A stretch of 64,000 nt of DNA from Bacteroidales bacterium (GCA_017477025.1 JAFUYA010000049.1:88051-152050); one strand, 5' to 3'; positions 1-9,435 are shown, numbered from the stretch's first letter. Translations and numbers: made by a program. Notes: generated from the letters alone by a model not told the origin.

Positions 1-497
1 TGACGATTGATACTTTGGCTAAATATTTTAATAAGAAATTTCCGTTTATGCCTGAAGTGATTCTTGACAGTATTGTCAAAAGCGATGTGGCTTGGGAGAA
101 TGAAAATGACTGTTTTGAGAGTGCCAATGTCATACAACATGCTCCGAAACAGACACTTTATTATCCTTATTTCCATTATGCTCAAAGTGATACTTCAAAA
201 GGAAGTTCCTTGCAGGCAAGAAAGAAATGTATATTTATAGGAGATTCGTATATTTGGCCACTTACCCTTCTTGACTTTGACAGTAAATATTTCGATGACG
301 GACAATATTGGTACTATTTCAATGAAGTTTCGCGTCCTAAGCAATGGCCGCATTTGAATATCAAAGATATAGACGTCAAAGAGGAATTAAAAAATACGGA
401 TGTCATTATCGTGATGTTCACAAACGCTACAACTTTGGACTTAGATAACGGTTTTACGGACAAAGTATTTGAATTATTTTTTGAAAAAGAGAAATAG
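1..497 (+). CDS. SGNH/AlgX-like polysaccharide O-acetylation protein, C-terminal part (partial)
   Basis: The reading frame is open from the window edge (first full codon at base 3) to the stop at 495-497, so only the C-terminal ~165 residues are seen and the real start lies outside. The stretch CIFIGDSYIWPL resembles the GDS block of AlgX/AlgJ/DHHW-type SGNH-hydrolase-like proteins. The next gene, 5 nt downstream, is an AlgI-like MBOAT acyltransferase, the usual partner. Inferred role: periplasmic transfer of acetyl groups to an exopolysaccharide. The apparent TTG start at 15 is only an internal codon. Family assignment rests mostly on this one motif and on the neighbour. Confidence 0.6.
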   Translation, partial: TIDTLAKYFNKKFPFMPEVILDSIVKSDVAWENENDCFESANVIQHAPKQTLYYPYFHYAQSDTSKGSSLQARKKCIFIGDSYIWPLTLLDFDSKYFDDGQYWYYFNEVSRPKQWPHLNIKDIDVKEELKNTDVIIVMFTNATTLDLDNGFTDKVFELFFEKEK

Positions 498-502
498 GTG
501 TT

Positions 503-2023
503 ATGGTTTTTTCATCGAGTATATTTTTGTTGATGTTCCTGCCACTGTTTTTAGCAGCCTATGAACTGACTCCTGAAAAGTGGAAAAATTATACCCTGCT
601 TGTTGCAAGTATAGGGTTTTATGCTTGGGGAGCTCCTAAATTCATCTTCGTGCTGTTGGCTTTTACGGTTATCAATTATTACATCGTAAAATTGATGTCG
701 CAAATCGGAAAGGCAGAATCGTATGACCGGCAGCATAATAATAAAAGCATTTCCGCAAAAAGCCGATTAACCGAATTCTTTTTTGAAAACGATAAATTCT
801 TCTCAAAAAAGAATTTACTGATATGTAGTATTGTGTTAAATCTGTCGTTGCTTTTCATTTTTAAGTATTCAAATTTTTTCGTGTATTCTTTAAACGATAT
901 TCTTTCTGCTCTCGGTATGACGGCATTTTATTGGAAAGATATTGCCTTGCCGATAGGTATTTCATTTTTTATATTTCAGAGTATAACTTATTCGGTGGAT
1001 GTTTATCGCAATGAATGTAAGGCGGCGAAAAATTATGCGAATTATCTTGTATATATTATAGCCTTTCCGCAGTTGATAGCAGGGCCTATTGTCAGATACA
1101 AAACCATCGCACGGGAAATTGAGAACAGACAGGCAACTATTGACGACAAACTTGCAGGTTTTTACCGTTTCACTATAGGATTGGCAAAAAAGGCTGTAAT
1201 TGCCAATGCAATGGCTTTGCAGGCAGATTTGGTTTTTGCAAATGATGTAACTATAGATAAATTTGCAGCACTTTCCACCACCGAAGCATGGTTGGGAGTT
1301 ATCGCCTTTACGTTTCAGATATATTTTGACTTTTCAGGTTACAGTGATATGGCTATAGGGCTGGGCAGAATTATGGGATTCCACTATCCTGAGAATTTTA
1401 ACAACCCGTATGTGTCGAAAAACGTGTCGGAATTTTGGAAACGTTGGCATATAACCTTAGGAAGTTTTATGATGAATTATCTTTACATTCCTTTAGGCGG
1501 AAATCGGACAAAGACGAAAAGGCGACATTTTTTCAATTTGTGGATTGTCTTTCTTTTAAGCGGATTGTGGCACGGTGCAGCATGGAATTTTGTGTTTTGG
1601 GGTGCATATCACGGTATCTTTATCGTACTTGACAAGTTGGGATTGAAGAAAATATCTGAAAAAGCAGGCAGATTACTTTCGGCTGTTCTGACTTTCTTTG
1701 TTGTATCTGTAGGATGGAGTTTGTTTGCAGTAGATTCAATGGCAAAATGGGGTTATCTGATGCAGGCTATGTTCAGTTTCAGAGACTTGAATATATACGC
1801 CATAGAACCTGTATTTATTCCTATAGTATGTTTTGCCGTATTCTTTGCATTTTTCTTTGAATTCGGACCATTGAAAAAAGTGCAGGATTTCTTCTATTGT
1901 AAAGATAACTATACCAACGGGCAACATATTTTGATTTTTACATTGATGCTTGTCTTGTTTATCATAGGTGCAGCACACGTTTCTGCATCCGGATTCAATC
2001 CTTTTATATATTTCAGGTTTTAG
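503..2023 (+). CDS. MBOAT family O-acyltransferase (AlgI-like)
   Basis: Integral membrane protein of 506 residues with many hydrophobic segments. The family hallmark is in the C-terminal half: LSGLWHGAAWNFVFWGAYHG, with the conserved catalytic-type histidine at about residue 357 and a second His at 370. The block FWKRWHITL is also typical of AlgI/DltB-type MBOAT proteins. These pass an acetyl group across the inner membrane to a periplasmic SGNH partner for polysaccharide O-acetylation. It follows the preceding AlgX-like gene by 5 nt, so the two are one operon, closed by the hairpin at 2051. The substrate polysaccharide cannot be told from sequence. Confidence 0.88.
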   Translation: MVFSSSIFLLMFLPLFLAAYELTPEKWKNYTLLVASIGFYAWGAPKFIFVLLAFTVINYYIVKLMSQIGKAESYDRQHNNKSISAKSRLTEFFFENDKFFSKKNLLICSIVLNLSLLFIFKYSNFFVYSLNDILSALGMTAFYWKDIALPIGISFFIFQSITYSVDVYRNECKAAKNYANYLVYIIAFPQLIAGPIVRYKTIAREIENRQATIDDKLAGFYRFTIGLAKKAVIANAMALQADLVFANDVTIDKFAALSTTEAWLGVIAFTFQIYFDFSGYSDMAIGLGRIMGFHYPENFNNPYVSKNVSEFWKRWHITLGSFMMNYLYIPLGGNRTKTKRRHFFNLWIVFLLSGLWHGAAWNFVFWGAYHGIFIVLDKLGLKKISEKAGRLLSAVLTFFVVSVGWSLFAVDSMAKWGYLMQAMFSFRDLNIYAIEPVFIPIVCFAVFFAFFFEFGPLKKVQDFFYCKDNYTNGQHILIFTLMLVLFIIGAAHVSASGFNPFIYFRF

Positions 2024-2050
2024 TTGAAAAATAAAGTGATAATCAAACAA

Positions 2051-2082
2051 AAACTTTCCGCATTATATTTTGCGGAAAGTTT
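2051..2082. terminator. Bidirectional terminator hairpin
   Basis: Perfect 12-bp inverted repeat AAACTTTCCGCA / TGCGGAAAGTTT with an 8-nt loop, followed by an A/T-rich run. It lies between the convergent MBOAT and hsp20 genes and can serve both strands. Confidence 0.8.
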
Positions 2083-2115
2083 AAAAAAGTCTGTAAATAT
2101 GCTTAAGATCGGTGT

Positions 2116-2143
2116 ATTTTATAATCATTGGTGATTATAAAAT
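2116..2143 (-). terminator. Hairpin overlapping the hsp20 stop codon
   Basis: Perfect 12-bp stem ATTTTATAATCA / TGATTATAAAAT with a 4-nt TTGG loop. It covers the hsp20 stop codon (2135-2137). It is AT-rich, so it is weaker than the hairpin at 2051. Confidence 0.5.
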
Positions 2144-2560
2144 TGCGATAGGTGTGTCGGATTCGTGCTTTTCCGTTTTCATCTTCGGTAGAGTTATTTC
2201 CAAAATGCCGTTCTCTACTTTAGCGGAGATACTCTCCTTATTTACATCCTCAGGTAACGAGAATTTTCTCTCAAATTCCGAATAAGAAAACTCCTTTCTC
2301 CAATATTTCTCCTCTTTTTTTCCTCCTTCGTTTTCCTGTTTCTGTTCAAACTTTACGGAAAGAACGCCTTCTTTGGTTAGATTTACGTTAAAGTTCTCTT
2401 TCTTTGCTCCTGCAACAGCCAATTCTACACGATATTCGTTTTCATTTTCTGCAACATTGACCTTCGGCATTGTTTGTTTGAAATCTTTCATGTAGTCATC
2501 TGCAAAGAAATCATTAAACATGTTCGGTAAATAACAATTCGTTCTCATTAATGGTAACAT
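2135..2560 (-). CDS. Small heat shock protein, Hsp20/alpha-crystallin family
   Basis: A 141-residue cytoplasmic holdase chaperone that binds unfolding proteins without ATP. The alpha-crystallin domain spans about residues 35-135: VAENENEYRVELAVAGAKKE near the start and the family signature GILEITLPK near residue 120, followed by a short tail ending in the IxI-like PIAIL used for oligomer contacts. Length is normal for a bacterial Hsp20. The ATG at 2560 is preceded, 8 nt away, by a perfect AGGAGG (2569-2574 on the minus strand), which is unusual in this phylum where Shine-Dalgarno motifs are mostly absent. The gene stands alone with a long AT-rich leader. Confidence 0.95.
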   Translation of the reverse strand: MLPLMRTNCYLPNMFNDFFADDYMKDFKQTMPKVNVAENENEYRVELAVAGAKKENFNVNLTKEGVLSVKFEQKQENEGGKKEEKYWRKEFSYSEFERKFSLPEDVNKESISAKVENGILEITLPKMKTEKHESDTPIAIL

Positions 2561-2568
2561 AATTTTTT

Positions 2569-2574
2569 CCTCCT
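2569..2574 (-). promoter_or_regulatory. Perfect Shine-Dalgarno site of hsp20
   Basis: AGGAGG on the minus strand, 8 nt before the hsp20 ATG. Most genes in this window show no such site, so it stands out. Confidence 0.75.
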
Positions 2575-2860
2575 ATTTTTCTATTGTTTTTTTATTTGTT
2601 TTTTCTTTCGAGTCCGACCTTTTTATTTGTGAAAGGGTTCGATACTCTTTTTGTTTTTTCCCTTTTATATGTTTCTGAAAGTTTATTTGTTTTTTCAAAC
2701 TTTCAAGAGTGAGTATGCAAATTAAGTGCCGATGTTCGAAATTGACATAATGGCAGATAATATTTTGATTTTTAGTAGTTTATACGACAAAAAGTCAGAA
2801 AAAACATTACATTTTGTCAGTTTTTATCTGAATTTTCTTAATGAAAAAGTATTTCAGTGA
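2575..2860 (-). other. Long AT-rich leader/intergenic region of hsp20
   Basis: No gene seen. On the minus strand the word AAAAAACAAATAAA recurs. There is a perfect 9-bp inverted repeat TGAAAGTTT (2676-2684) / AAACTTTCA (2697-2705). No CCTCC-type sequence that could mask the Shine-Dalgarno site was found, so a simple RNA thermometer is not supported. No clear TAnnTTTG promoter was located. Confidence 0.4.
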
Positions 2861-2901
2861 TTATGTTGAATGGAGAGGATTCATTGAGATTGGGAGATAA
2901 T

Positions 2902-2985
2902 GAATTTTTCACTAACATTTTTGACAAAAAGTCCATGATTTCTGAAGAAATCTTAATGATTTCCGACAAAATCATTAAGAAAATT
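2902..2985. repeat. 21-nt intergenic repeat array, site 1
   Basis: Four 21-nt units start at 2902, 2923, 2944 and 2965. Units contain AAAAGTCCATGATTTCT, GAAATCTTAATGATTTC and AAAATCATTAAGAAAA in register. The last two form a perfect 11-bp stem, CTTAATGATTT (2952-2962) with AAATCATTAAG (2969-2979). The array lies between the hsp20 leader and the 3' end of the YihY-type gene. It belongs to the dispersed family also found at 9296, 21233, 32883, 44311 and 50831. Confidence 0.75.
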
Positions 2986-3037
2986 TTCGTATTGATAATT
3001 AATAAGTTAGTGGTAATGGAAATTCGATTTTTTCTTT

Positions 3038-4138
3038 TTATTTATTTTTCAGAATTTCTTTCCGTTTGTCAATTGCTTGTTTTACTTTGCTGCGGTTGAA
3101 TATTGCTTTCATTCGTTTGAGGTTGAGCATATTGGTGGAAGTTCTTGAAATGCTGACGTTGTTGTCGTTCTTCTCCGATTTGGTTATTGAGAAACCCTCA
3201 CTGTATCCTTTAGCGATGGAGGCGTTAAGTTCAAATCCTAATATCAGTACATAAGAATTCAGGTAAAGCCATAACAGGAAGATGATAATTGCTCCGATTG
3301 ATCCGTACAGAGCGTTATAACGGGAGAAATGTATAATGTACCAATTGAAACCGTTAGACATTAAGATAAACATCAATGTTGCTAATGTTGCACCGGCGGA
3401 AAAGAATTTATAGCCTTGACGATTAACGGGTGTTATGTAGTAAATTGTTGCCAGAACGACATATATCACAAAAACGATTATTGCCCATTTAATAAATTTG
3501 AACACATAGATCTGAAAGAATGAACTTATGGTATCGTTGAATATAAGATAGAACATTAGTTTTCGCGAGAATATAATAAGGGTAAAACTTATTATTACGG
3601 CAAAGAAAATTCCCAGTACCATACCTACGGAAATGGCTCTCCTGTATATAAACTTACGTTTCTTTTCTACATTTGCCGATTGATTGAATGTCAGTAAGAG
3701 CGAATTAAATCCCGAAGAGGCAACCCACAAGGCGGAAATGAAACCGATAGACATCAATCCTTTATGTTTTTTGGAGAGTAAATCGGTTATGGTTCTTTGG
3801 ATGAAATCCTTAGTACTTTCGGGAAATAACTGATCAAGTGTATCCAATATCATAGGAATATAGTGTTCCAAATGAAAAAAAGGCAAAAGAGTGAATCCTG
3901 CAAGCAACAGAGGGAATAATGATAAGAAAACGTGGTAGGAAAGAGCAGCTGCACGTTGGTTAATAACGCCCTGTTTCAATCCTTTAGCAAAAAAAAGCAA
4001 CACATCAAAGACAGGAACACCCTGAAATCCGGGAAGGACCAGCATTCGTGAAGTATGTAAAGACTGTCTTACCGGACGCCAATACAAAAGAGCCTTCCTG
4101 TCTTTAAATTTTGATATGACAGTGCTTATATATGACAT
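3038..4138 (-). CDS. YihY/BrkB-family inner membrane protein
   Basis: A 366-residue multi-pass membrane protein. The N-terminal half holds the family-typical stretch AAALSYHVFLSLFPLLLAG, followed by LWVASSGFNSLLLTFNQ near the middle and several more hydrophobic segments up to IIIFLLWLYLNSYVLILG. These blocks are characteristic of the YihY (formerly called ribonuclease BN) family, whose biochemical function is still unclear. A charged ~70-residue tail follows. It is the last gene of a minus-strand operon: its ATG is 6 nt past the nadC stop. The nuclease name once used for this family should not be carried over. Confidence 0.9.
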   Translation of the reverse strand: MSYISTVISKFKDRKALLYWRPVRQSLHTSRMLVLPGFQGVPVFDVLLFFAKGLKQGVINQRAAALSYHVFLSLFPLLLAGFTLLPFFHLEHYIPMILDTLDQLFPESTKDFIQRTITDLLSKKHKGLMSIGFISALWVASSGFNSLLLTFNQSANVEKKRKFIYRRAISVGMVLGIFFAVIISFTLIIFSRKLMFYLIFNDTISSFFQIYVFKFIKWAIIVFVIYVVLATIYYITPVNRQGYKFFSAGATLATLMFILMSNGFNWYIIHFSRYNALYGSIGAIIIFLLWLYLNSYVLILGFELNASIAKGYSEGFSITKSEKNDNNVSISRTSTNMLNLKRMKAIFNRSKVKQAIDKRKEILKNK

Positions 4139-4144
4139 TATTTG

Positions 4145-4993
4145 TTAGTCACTGATTAAAGACAAATCCATTGCCGAGATATGATGAGTCAAAGCTCCGA
4201 CGGAAATAAAATCAACATTGCTTTCAGCATACGTTTTCAAGGTTTGGAAATTTATTCCTCCGCTTGCCTCGGTTTCGTATCTGTCGTCAATTATTTTAAC
4301 CGCCTTTTTTAAATCTTCAGGAGTGAAGTTGTCCAGCATAATTCTGTCAACATTACCGCACTTGAGGACTTCGTCCAATTCTTCAAAGTTCCTTACTTCA
4401 ATTTCTATTTTCAGATCAAGGTTATTTTTTTTCAAATAGTCGTTGGTTTTGGAAATTGCGTTGGTTATTCCTCCTGCAAAGTCAATATGATTATCTTTCA
4501 GCATAATCATATCAAACAAGCCTATTCTGTGGTTGGTACCGCCTCCTACTTTTACCGCATATTTCTCAAGTAAGCGTAATCCAGGAGTTGTTTTTCTCGT
4601 ATCCAGCAATTTAGTATGCATACCTTGCAGAATATTTACATATTTTGAGGTTGTAGTTGCAATACCGCTCATAAGTTGTATATAGTTCAAAGCCGTACGT
4701 TCAGCCCCTAGAATATTGCGTGCATTACCTGATATTTTAAGTACTAAATCTCCTTTTTTTACTACGGTGCCGTCTTCAATAAATCTTTCGATTTTGATAT
4801 CGTGTTGAGAATCCATCAATTCAAAGACCATACAAAAGACATCCACTCCGCATAGTATTCCTTCTTGTTTTGCTATCAGTTTAACTTTCCTTTGAGCATC
4901 GGGAGCAATGCATGCAATGGAAGAGAAATCTCCGGATTGGATATCCTCTTCCAATGCATTTGATATGTGTTTTCTTAAATACTCGTTATTCAT
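4145..4993 (-). CDS. nadC: Nicotinate-nucleotide diphosphorylase (carboxylating), quinolinate phosphoribosyltransferase
   Basis: Converts quinolinate and PRPP to nicotinate mononucleotide, CO2 and PPi in de novo NAD synthesis. Length (282 aa) is normal. Visible family blocks: EDIQSGDFSS near residue 15, LNYIQLMSGIAT near 105, LDTRKTTPGLRLLEKYAV with the substrate-binding Arg/Lys near 130-147, GGGTNHRIGLFDMIMLKDNH near 150-170, and SGGINFQTLKTYA near 245. It lies 3 nt after the M6 protease and 6 nt before the YihY-type gene, so all three should be co-transcribed. nadE is also in this window at 29.3 kb. Confidence 0.96.
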   Translation of the reverse strand: MNNEYLRKHISNALEEDIQSGDFSSIACIAPDAQRKVKLIAKQEGILCGVDVFCMVFELMDSQHDIKIERFIEDGTVVKKGDLVLKISGNARNILGAERTALNYIQLMSGIATTTSKYVNILQGMHTKLLDTRKTTPGLRLLEKYAVKVGGGTNHRIGLFDMIMLKDNHIDFAGGITNAISKTNDYLKKNNLDLKIEIEVRNFEELDEVLKCGNVDRIMLDNFTPEDLKKAVKIIDDRYETEASGGINFQTLKTYAESNVDFISVGALTHHISAMDLSLISD

Positions 4994-4996
4994 TAG

Positions 4997-7900
4997 TTAT
5001 CTTATGATTATAAGTTTCAAATTTTTGTGAAGGTTTTCTCCTTCTATGGTAAGGATGTACGTTCCGTTAGGAATATCTCCGAAATTCAACGGATTCTTTT
5101 CCGAAGACGAAAGAATTTCTTTAGAGAAAACCTTATTGCCTTTGGAATCTGCAGCAACGACTCTTACGGATTTGCCTGCATATTCTCCTGATAGGTTCAG
5201 ATATGCCGTCCCGTTTGAAGGATTCGGCGATACGGATATTTGTTTATCATTAGTCATATCTTCAAATCCTACACCCTTTACTACATTTACTTTATCTTCT
5301 CCGGAAATATCCGCATTGCAAACACCGCTTTTTACAACAGCACGATACGCATACTCACCTAAGTCCTCTGGTTTGTCGGTAAAGTATTCCATATCCGCCG
5401 TATTATCCACTGCAACCCAATCATATCCCGGACGTAAGCGTTCCCAATGAAGAATTTGTCCGACATAGGCACGCAGTTGGAACAATGCTTCTTCATTTTG
5501 ACGGACTTCCGTCTGTTTGGCAAAAACATTACCGCCTTTTGATGCAGGGTCAATTGTAATAGTTACGACATCGGACGTATCAACCGAGACGTAAGATGTA
5601 ACAACACGCCTGTAGTAGGTTGTTTTGAACAATTGTCGCGGTTCATACCATTGATTGTCATTGACACTGCCCTCTGCACAACTGTCCCATGTAATTCCGT
5701 CCGAAGAAGATATCCAAAGGTATGTATATTCACCGTTACCACCTGTCGGTAATGAGCCGTTGATTTGGTTAGGAACGCTGCCGGCGCAAAGATGTTGGTC
5801 GCCGGAAACGGTATTATTGAAGATAGGAATATACGGTGTATTTATCGTTAGTGTCGGTCCGTATGCGGTTCCGTAACTATTGGTTGCAAATGCCCTTATA
5901 TAGTATGTCGTCAGCGGTTCTGCATCGTTGATTACAGCACTGAAAGACCCGATACCGTTACCAGCGGAAATCTTTTTGTCGGCAATAGTAGGATTGATTT
6001 GTTTTGAATAAACAAATCCTCTTTCACTAACAGGGGCCATTCCTTCATAACTTACAGCTCCTTGAGCATAAATTTTATTATACTCAGGTAAGGCAACACT
6101 ATCCGTTGATACAAAGGCTATCTGTGAAACTGCTTTTATTGTGATATTCTTTAACAGATATTCACCGCTGCTTAATCCCACACAGCTTAGTCCGATATAA
6201 GCATTTTCACTTTGATGATTTGCAGTAGGAATATTTACAGTGATTGTTTGATTTCCCGGATTAGTTGTAGTATTAAGTATTTCCCATTCCCCGTCTATAC
6301 CGTTACGATAATAAACTTCAATGTTATGAGTCCCGTCATCCAATGTATTTTTTTGAGCGGTATATATTACAGCCATGGAATCCTTATAAGAAAAATCTAA
6401 GATAGGAAGTATCAATTTGTCTTGAGTATCAAAACAAATCGTATCCATTGATGACAAATCAGGAGTATAAGGGAAGTCTTTAATCTTTGCACATTGAGTA
6501 ATGAAATTTCTTTGTGAAGAATATGATGTCATTCCTTGATTTTGGGCATAAGCTCTTACATAGTACAGGGTAGAAGGTTCTAACATATCGGTTGTAAGTT
6601 CATATACTCCGGTGGTAGTATCATTAGCGGAAATAACCATATCGTCAAGAGTAGGATTAGGGTCAGTAGAAATGACAAAACCTTTGTCAATCAGGGGTGT
6701 ATATCCTGAGAACGGAACACTGCCTTTGAATGTTGCACCGTTGTCCGTAATATTTTTAACCGTAGTAATGTTTACAACCGGCCATGATGCAACATTTTTA
6801 TCCGTGATGACAACATCGTCAAGATAGACTCCGTTACCTGCTCTCAAAGCAGCCTCAAATCCTATGTAAATAGTCTGACTTTTTACAGGTAATTCTATTG
6901 TATCTGTTTGCCAATCGCTGATTTGCGTTTTAAATGATTTTAATAAGGACCACGGAGCGTTCATAGATGTTCTGTAATACACATTCAGGTCATCGGTACG
7001 GGAATCTATTGTCTTTTGATGATGTTTAAATATCAATACAGGCTGATCTAATATTGTTGTATTCACAGGAGGGGTTATAAGTTTCATTACAGGTTGAGGC
7101 CTTGGCTGAGAAGTTGTCCATGTATAATCGGTATTGATGTAAGCATTACCGTTATCTGTTACTTTCCATCTGTTGGCAACGTAGATATCATTTTCTTCGC
7201 TCCAGCAATCCGTGATTCCTGATTCAAATTTTTCCTCATACGGAAAACTGTTAATACTACTGCACGGCGTTTTGATGCGTATGATTTCGCCCAATGAAAC
7301 ATTACCGGTTGTTTTGGCGTAAGGGCGGACATAGTATGTAGTATTAGGTGATAAAGTTGTAAGATTTGCAGAAATTTCAACGGAAGACGGAGAATTATCA
7401 GTTTGTTTTTGTGAATTGTTTTCCGTAGGAGTATCCTCTTGAGAGAAAAGAACTCCTCTTTCCGTTACGGTTTGAGAATAAACGGACATTAAAGCAGTAA
7501 CCTTAACCGTATCCATGGCATAATCTACCTTTGCATCATAGATATTGACGCAGTTGGTCGTATCCCCTATATGGAAAGTTATATTTTGTGTTTCAGGATT
7601 TTCCGTTATACGATATAAAGGCAAACCTAAAGATGCTCCGTAGTGAGATTTGGAGGAAGGATTTGAGTTATCAGTAAAGGAACGGTTGTTCGTACTTCCC
7701 GGAAACGGTTGGGATTGTCCGTAAGAAAAACCGCCGGACCAATAACTGTAAGTATGTTGTGCTCCGTCTGCAGTAATAAGTTCAAAACCCAAGCGGGAAG
7801 TATCGCAGTTTGAACAATTGTAGTCCCAACCCGGTACATCTCTGTCAATCTTATATATCAATAAACCATGACCTTCTAAGTAAGTGTCAAAACCCGAGCG

Positions 7901-9154
7901 TTGTCTGTTCTCAAGTAAGAAGTATTCATTAGGGATACCTTTATAACGTAGTCGCAGAGCTTTAGCTCCTTTGCTCAAATCTTCCAGTGTATAGTCATTA
8001 TTCAGTTCAGCATCTTCAACGGTTACGTAATTTCTTACCGTTCTTTCCATAGCATGCCATAAAGGAGGAAAGGCTTCCGAGCCGTTATAGTTGCCGCCTG
8101 CCATTAAATCCCATGATCCCGGGTGAAAAGCATTACCCTGTAATTCGTAATTGGTGTCATAATAATCGGGTTGTCCCAATACGTGCGAAAATTCATGGCA
8201 AATAGTTCCTATTTTCATAGGTTGATTACGTCCTACGGTGCCGGAAAACTCTGAAGAGCATCCGTAATCCTGTATTCTAACTTCATCCAATACTATAGGA
8301 GGATAGATAACGCTTCTGTGAGGCCAGATTAAATCAGGATAATTGATGTTTGCTGCTTGAGAATAACCTGCATAAAGGACATAAACACAGGACACGTATC
8401 CGCTTGGATCTCCGTTTGTATATTCGCTGAAATCCACATCGTCATCTGCTTTCTGGACAGCTTCTCTTATCAAGTTTCTAACATGAAGGTCATGTGTTTC
8501 ACCTTCCTGTTTTCCGTAGTAAGACTGCACACTGTCGGATATATACGGACCGACAACGGTTGCCGTCAAGTTAAGTTTGCCCGCAGAAGAAGCAACAAAA
8601 AAGTCATGCACGGATCCTGGGTGTCCATTCTTGGAATAGCCGATTTGATTGAATAGGTTTTCAACTTCCTCACGAGGAGTAGTGAAAGCTACATCCTGGT
8701 AAGACATCAAAATTACAATCATCTTATAATTTTCAACCTCATCGCTACCGGCTTTCAATCTTGCAACCTTCTTATTGTAATCAATCCCCGCATTGATGTA
8801 CTGCTTCATCAAAGAAACCTGTTCCTCAGAATAAAACAATTTTTTCTCCAAAGAAGCAAGAAAAGCATTTTCTTCACGGCTTCTGTCTTCAGGGTTATGG
8901 GCAATAACATCGGAACATTTCATTCCTCCCTGTGCATCGTGGATAGCATATACAAAATCATGATTCGGAGCAATCATCAGCGTATAGCCGTCAGTTGTCC
9001 TGTACCATGCAACTCTTTCATCCCCGTGAGGAGTAACAGTGACGGTTTTTCCGTCAGATTGCTTTACTTCTACAGGTCTGGGGTCAACAACCGTAGCCTT
9101 TACGGACATCAGACTGAAAAAGCAAACAATCAGTGTTAAAAAAACTCTTTTCAT
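4997..9154 (-). CDS. T9SS-exported M6 family metalloprotease with Fn3-like and adhesin-like domains
   Basis: A 1385-residue secreted protease. A signal peptide (MKRVFLTLIVCFFSLMSVKA) is followed by the M6 catalytic domain with HEFSH at about residues 320-324 and HxxGxxD completing the zinc site (Asp ~330). Then come an Fn3-like module, a cleaved-adhesin/MAM-like beta domain (around FPYEEKFESGITDCW), and two or more further modules each ending LxPxTxYYxRAxA. The C-terminus is a T9SS sorting domain (VSPNPSNGTAYLNLSG and a final KLIIIR). I chose the ATG at 9154 over the upstream GTG at 9178 because it begins the signal peptide and leaves a ~40-nt leader after the -7 box at 9201. Immune Inhibitor A-type proteases belong to the same family; the natural substrate is unknown. 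Confidence 0.93.
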   Translation of the reverse strand: MKRVFLTLIVCFFSLMSVKATVVDPRPVEVKQSDGKTVTVTPHGDERVAWYRTTDGYTLMIAPNHDFVYAIHDAQGGMKCSDVIAHNPEDRSREENAFLASLEKKLFYSEEQVSLMKQYINAGIDYNKKVARLKAGSDEVENYKMIVILMSYQDVAFTTPREEVENLFNQIGYSKNGHPGSVHDFFVASSAGKLNLTATVVGPYISDSVQSYYGKQEGETHDLHVRNLIREAVQKADDDVDFSEYTNGDPSGYVSCVYVLYAGYSQAANINYPDLIWPHRSVIYPPIVLDEVRIQDYGCSSEFSGTVGRNQPMKIGTICHEFSHVLGQPDYYDTNYELQGNAFHPGSWDLMAGGNYNGSEAFPPLWHAMERTVRNYVTVEDAELNNDYTLEDLSKGAKALRLRYKGIPNEYFLLENRQRSGFDTYLEGHGLLIYKIDRDVPGWDYNCSNCDTSRLGFELITADGAQHTYSYWSGGFSYGQSQPFPGSTNNRSFTDNSNPSSKSHYGASLGLPLYRITENPETQNITFHIGDTTNCVNIYDAKVDYAMDTVKVTALMSVYSQTVTERGVLFSQEDTPTENNSQKQTDNSPSSVEISANLTTLSPNTTYYVRPYAKTTGNVSLGEIIRIKTPCSSINSFPYEEKFESGITDCWSEENDIYVANRWKVTDNGNAYINTDYTWTTSQPRPQPVMKLITPPVNTTILDQPVLIFKHHQKTIDSRTDDLNVYYRTSMNAPWSLLKSFKTQISDWQTDTIELPVKSQTIYIGFEAALRAGNGVYLDDVVITDKNVASWPVVNITTVKNITDNGATFKGSVPFSGYTPLIDKGFVISTDPNPTLDDMVISANDTTTGVYELTTDMLEPSTLYYVRAYAQNQGMTSYSSQRNFITQCAKIKDFPYTPDLSSMDTICFDTQDKLILPILDFSYKDSMAVIYTAQKNTLDDGTHNIEVYYRNGIDGEWEILNTTTNPGNQTITVNIPTANHQSENAYIGLSCVGLSSGEYLLKNITIKAVSQIAFVSTDSVALPEYNKIYAQGAVSYEGMAPVSERGFVYSKQINPTIADKKISAGNGIGSFSAVINDAEPLTTYYIRAFATNSYGTAYGPTLTINTPYIPIFNNTVSGDQHLCAGSVPNQINGSLPTGGNGEYTYLWISSSDGITWDSCAEGSVNDNQWYEPRQLFKTTYYRRVVTSYVSVDTSDVVTITIDPASKGGNVFAKQTEVRQNEEALFQLRAYVGQILHWERLRPGYDWVAVDNTADMEYFTDKPEDLGEYAYRAVVKSGVCNADISGEDKVNVVKGVGFEDMTNDKQISVSPNPSNGTAYLNLSGEYAGKSVRVVAADSKGNKVFSKEILSSSEKNPLNFGDIPNGTYILTIEGENLHKNLKLIIIR

Positions 9155-9200
9155 CTTATGTAAAATTTTATTATTCACTTATATAAGTCATAGTAACGTG

Positions 9201-9208
9201 CAAAGTTA
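9201..9208 (-). promoter_or_regulatory. -7 promoter box of the M6 protease operon
   Basis: TAACTTTG on the minus strand matches the Bacteroidota TAnnTTTG box, about 47 nt before the ATG at 9154. Confidence 0.6.
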
Positions 9209-9295
9209 TGAATATTAATTCATATAACCATAAAATTTTCTAATTTTATTTTTGCACGGAATTCTCAATACAAATATCACTTGTTTTTATGTAGA

Positions 9296-9379
9296 GTGAA
9301 AAGTAGTGAGATTTTTGCAGAAATCATTAAGAATTCTTCAATTTTTTCCCTGATTTCTGCAAAAATCAGGGAAAAAATT
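9296..9379. repeat. 21-nt intergenic repeat array, site 2, with strong hairpin
   Basis: Four 21-nt units start at 9296, 9317, 9338 and 9359 and contain GAAATCATTAAG, CCCTGATTTCT and AAAATCAGGG in register. Units 3 and 4 form a perfect 17-bp stem (9340-9356 with 9363-9379, loop 6 nt), which can also serve as terminator for the serpin-like gene ending at 9436. Confidence 0.78.
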
Positions 9380-9435
9380 TCAAGAAACTCAAAAGGTTAA
9401 GATTCAGTGTAATACATGATATGTTTGAAGTGTCA

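Noticed and set aside
2600..2645. tRNA-like word GGGTTCGATACTC and its near complement upstream of hsp20.
   Set aside because: No acceptor, D-arm or anticodon stem can be drawn around it; the match to a T-loop is only local.
2561..2710. RNA thermometer (ROSE or fourU type) in the hsp20 leader.
   Set aside because: No pyrimidine stretch able to pair with the AGGAGG site was found on the minus strand.
2857..3099. Open frame of 80 codons on the plus strand after hsp20.
   Set aside because: It runs through the 21-nt repeat array and into the 3' end of the YihY-type gene on the other strand. Its apparent heptads come from the repeat period.
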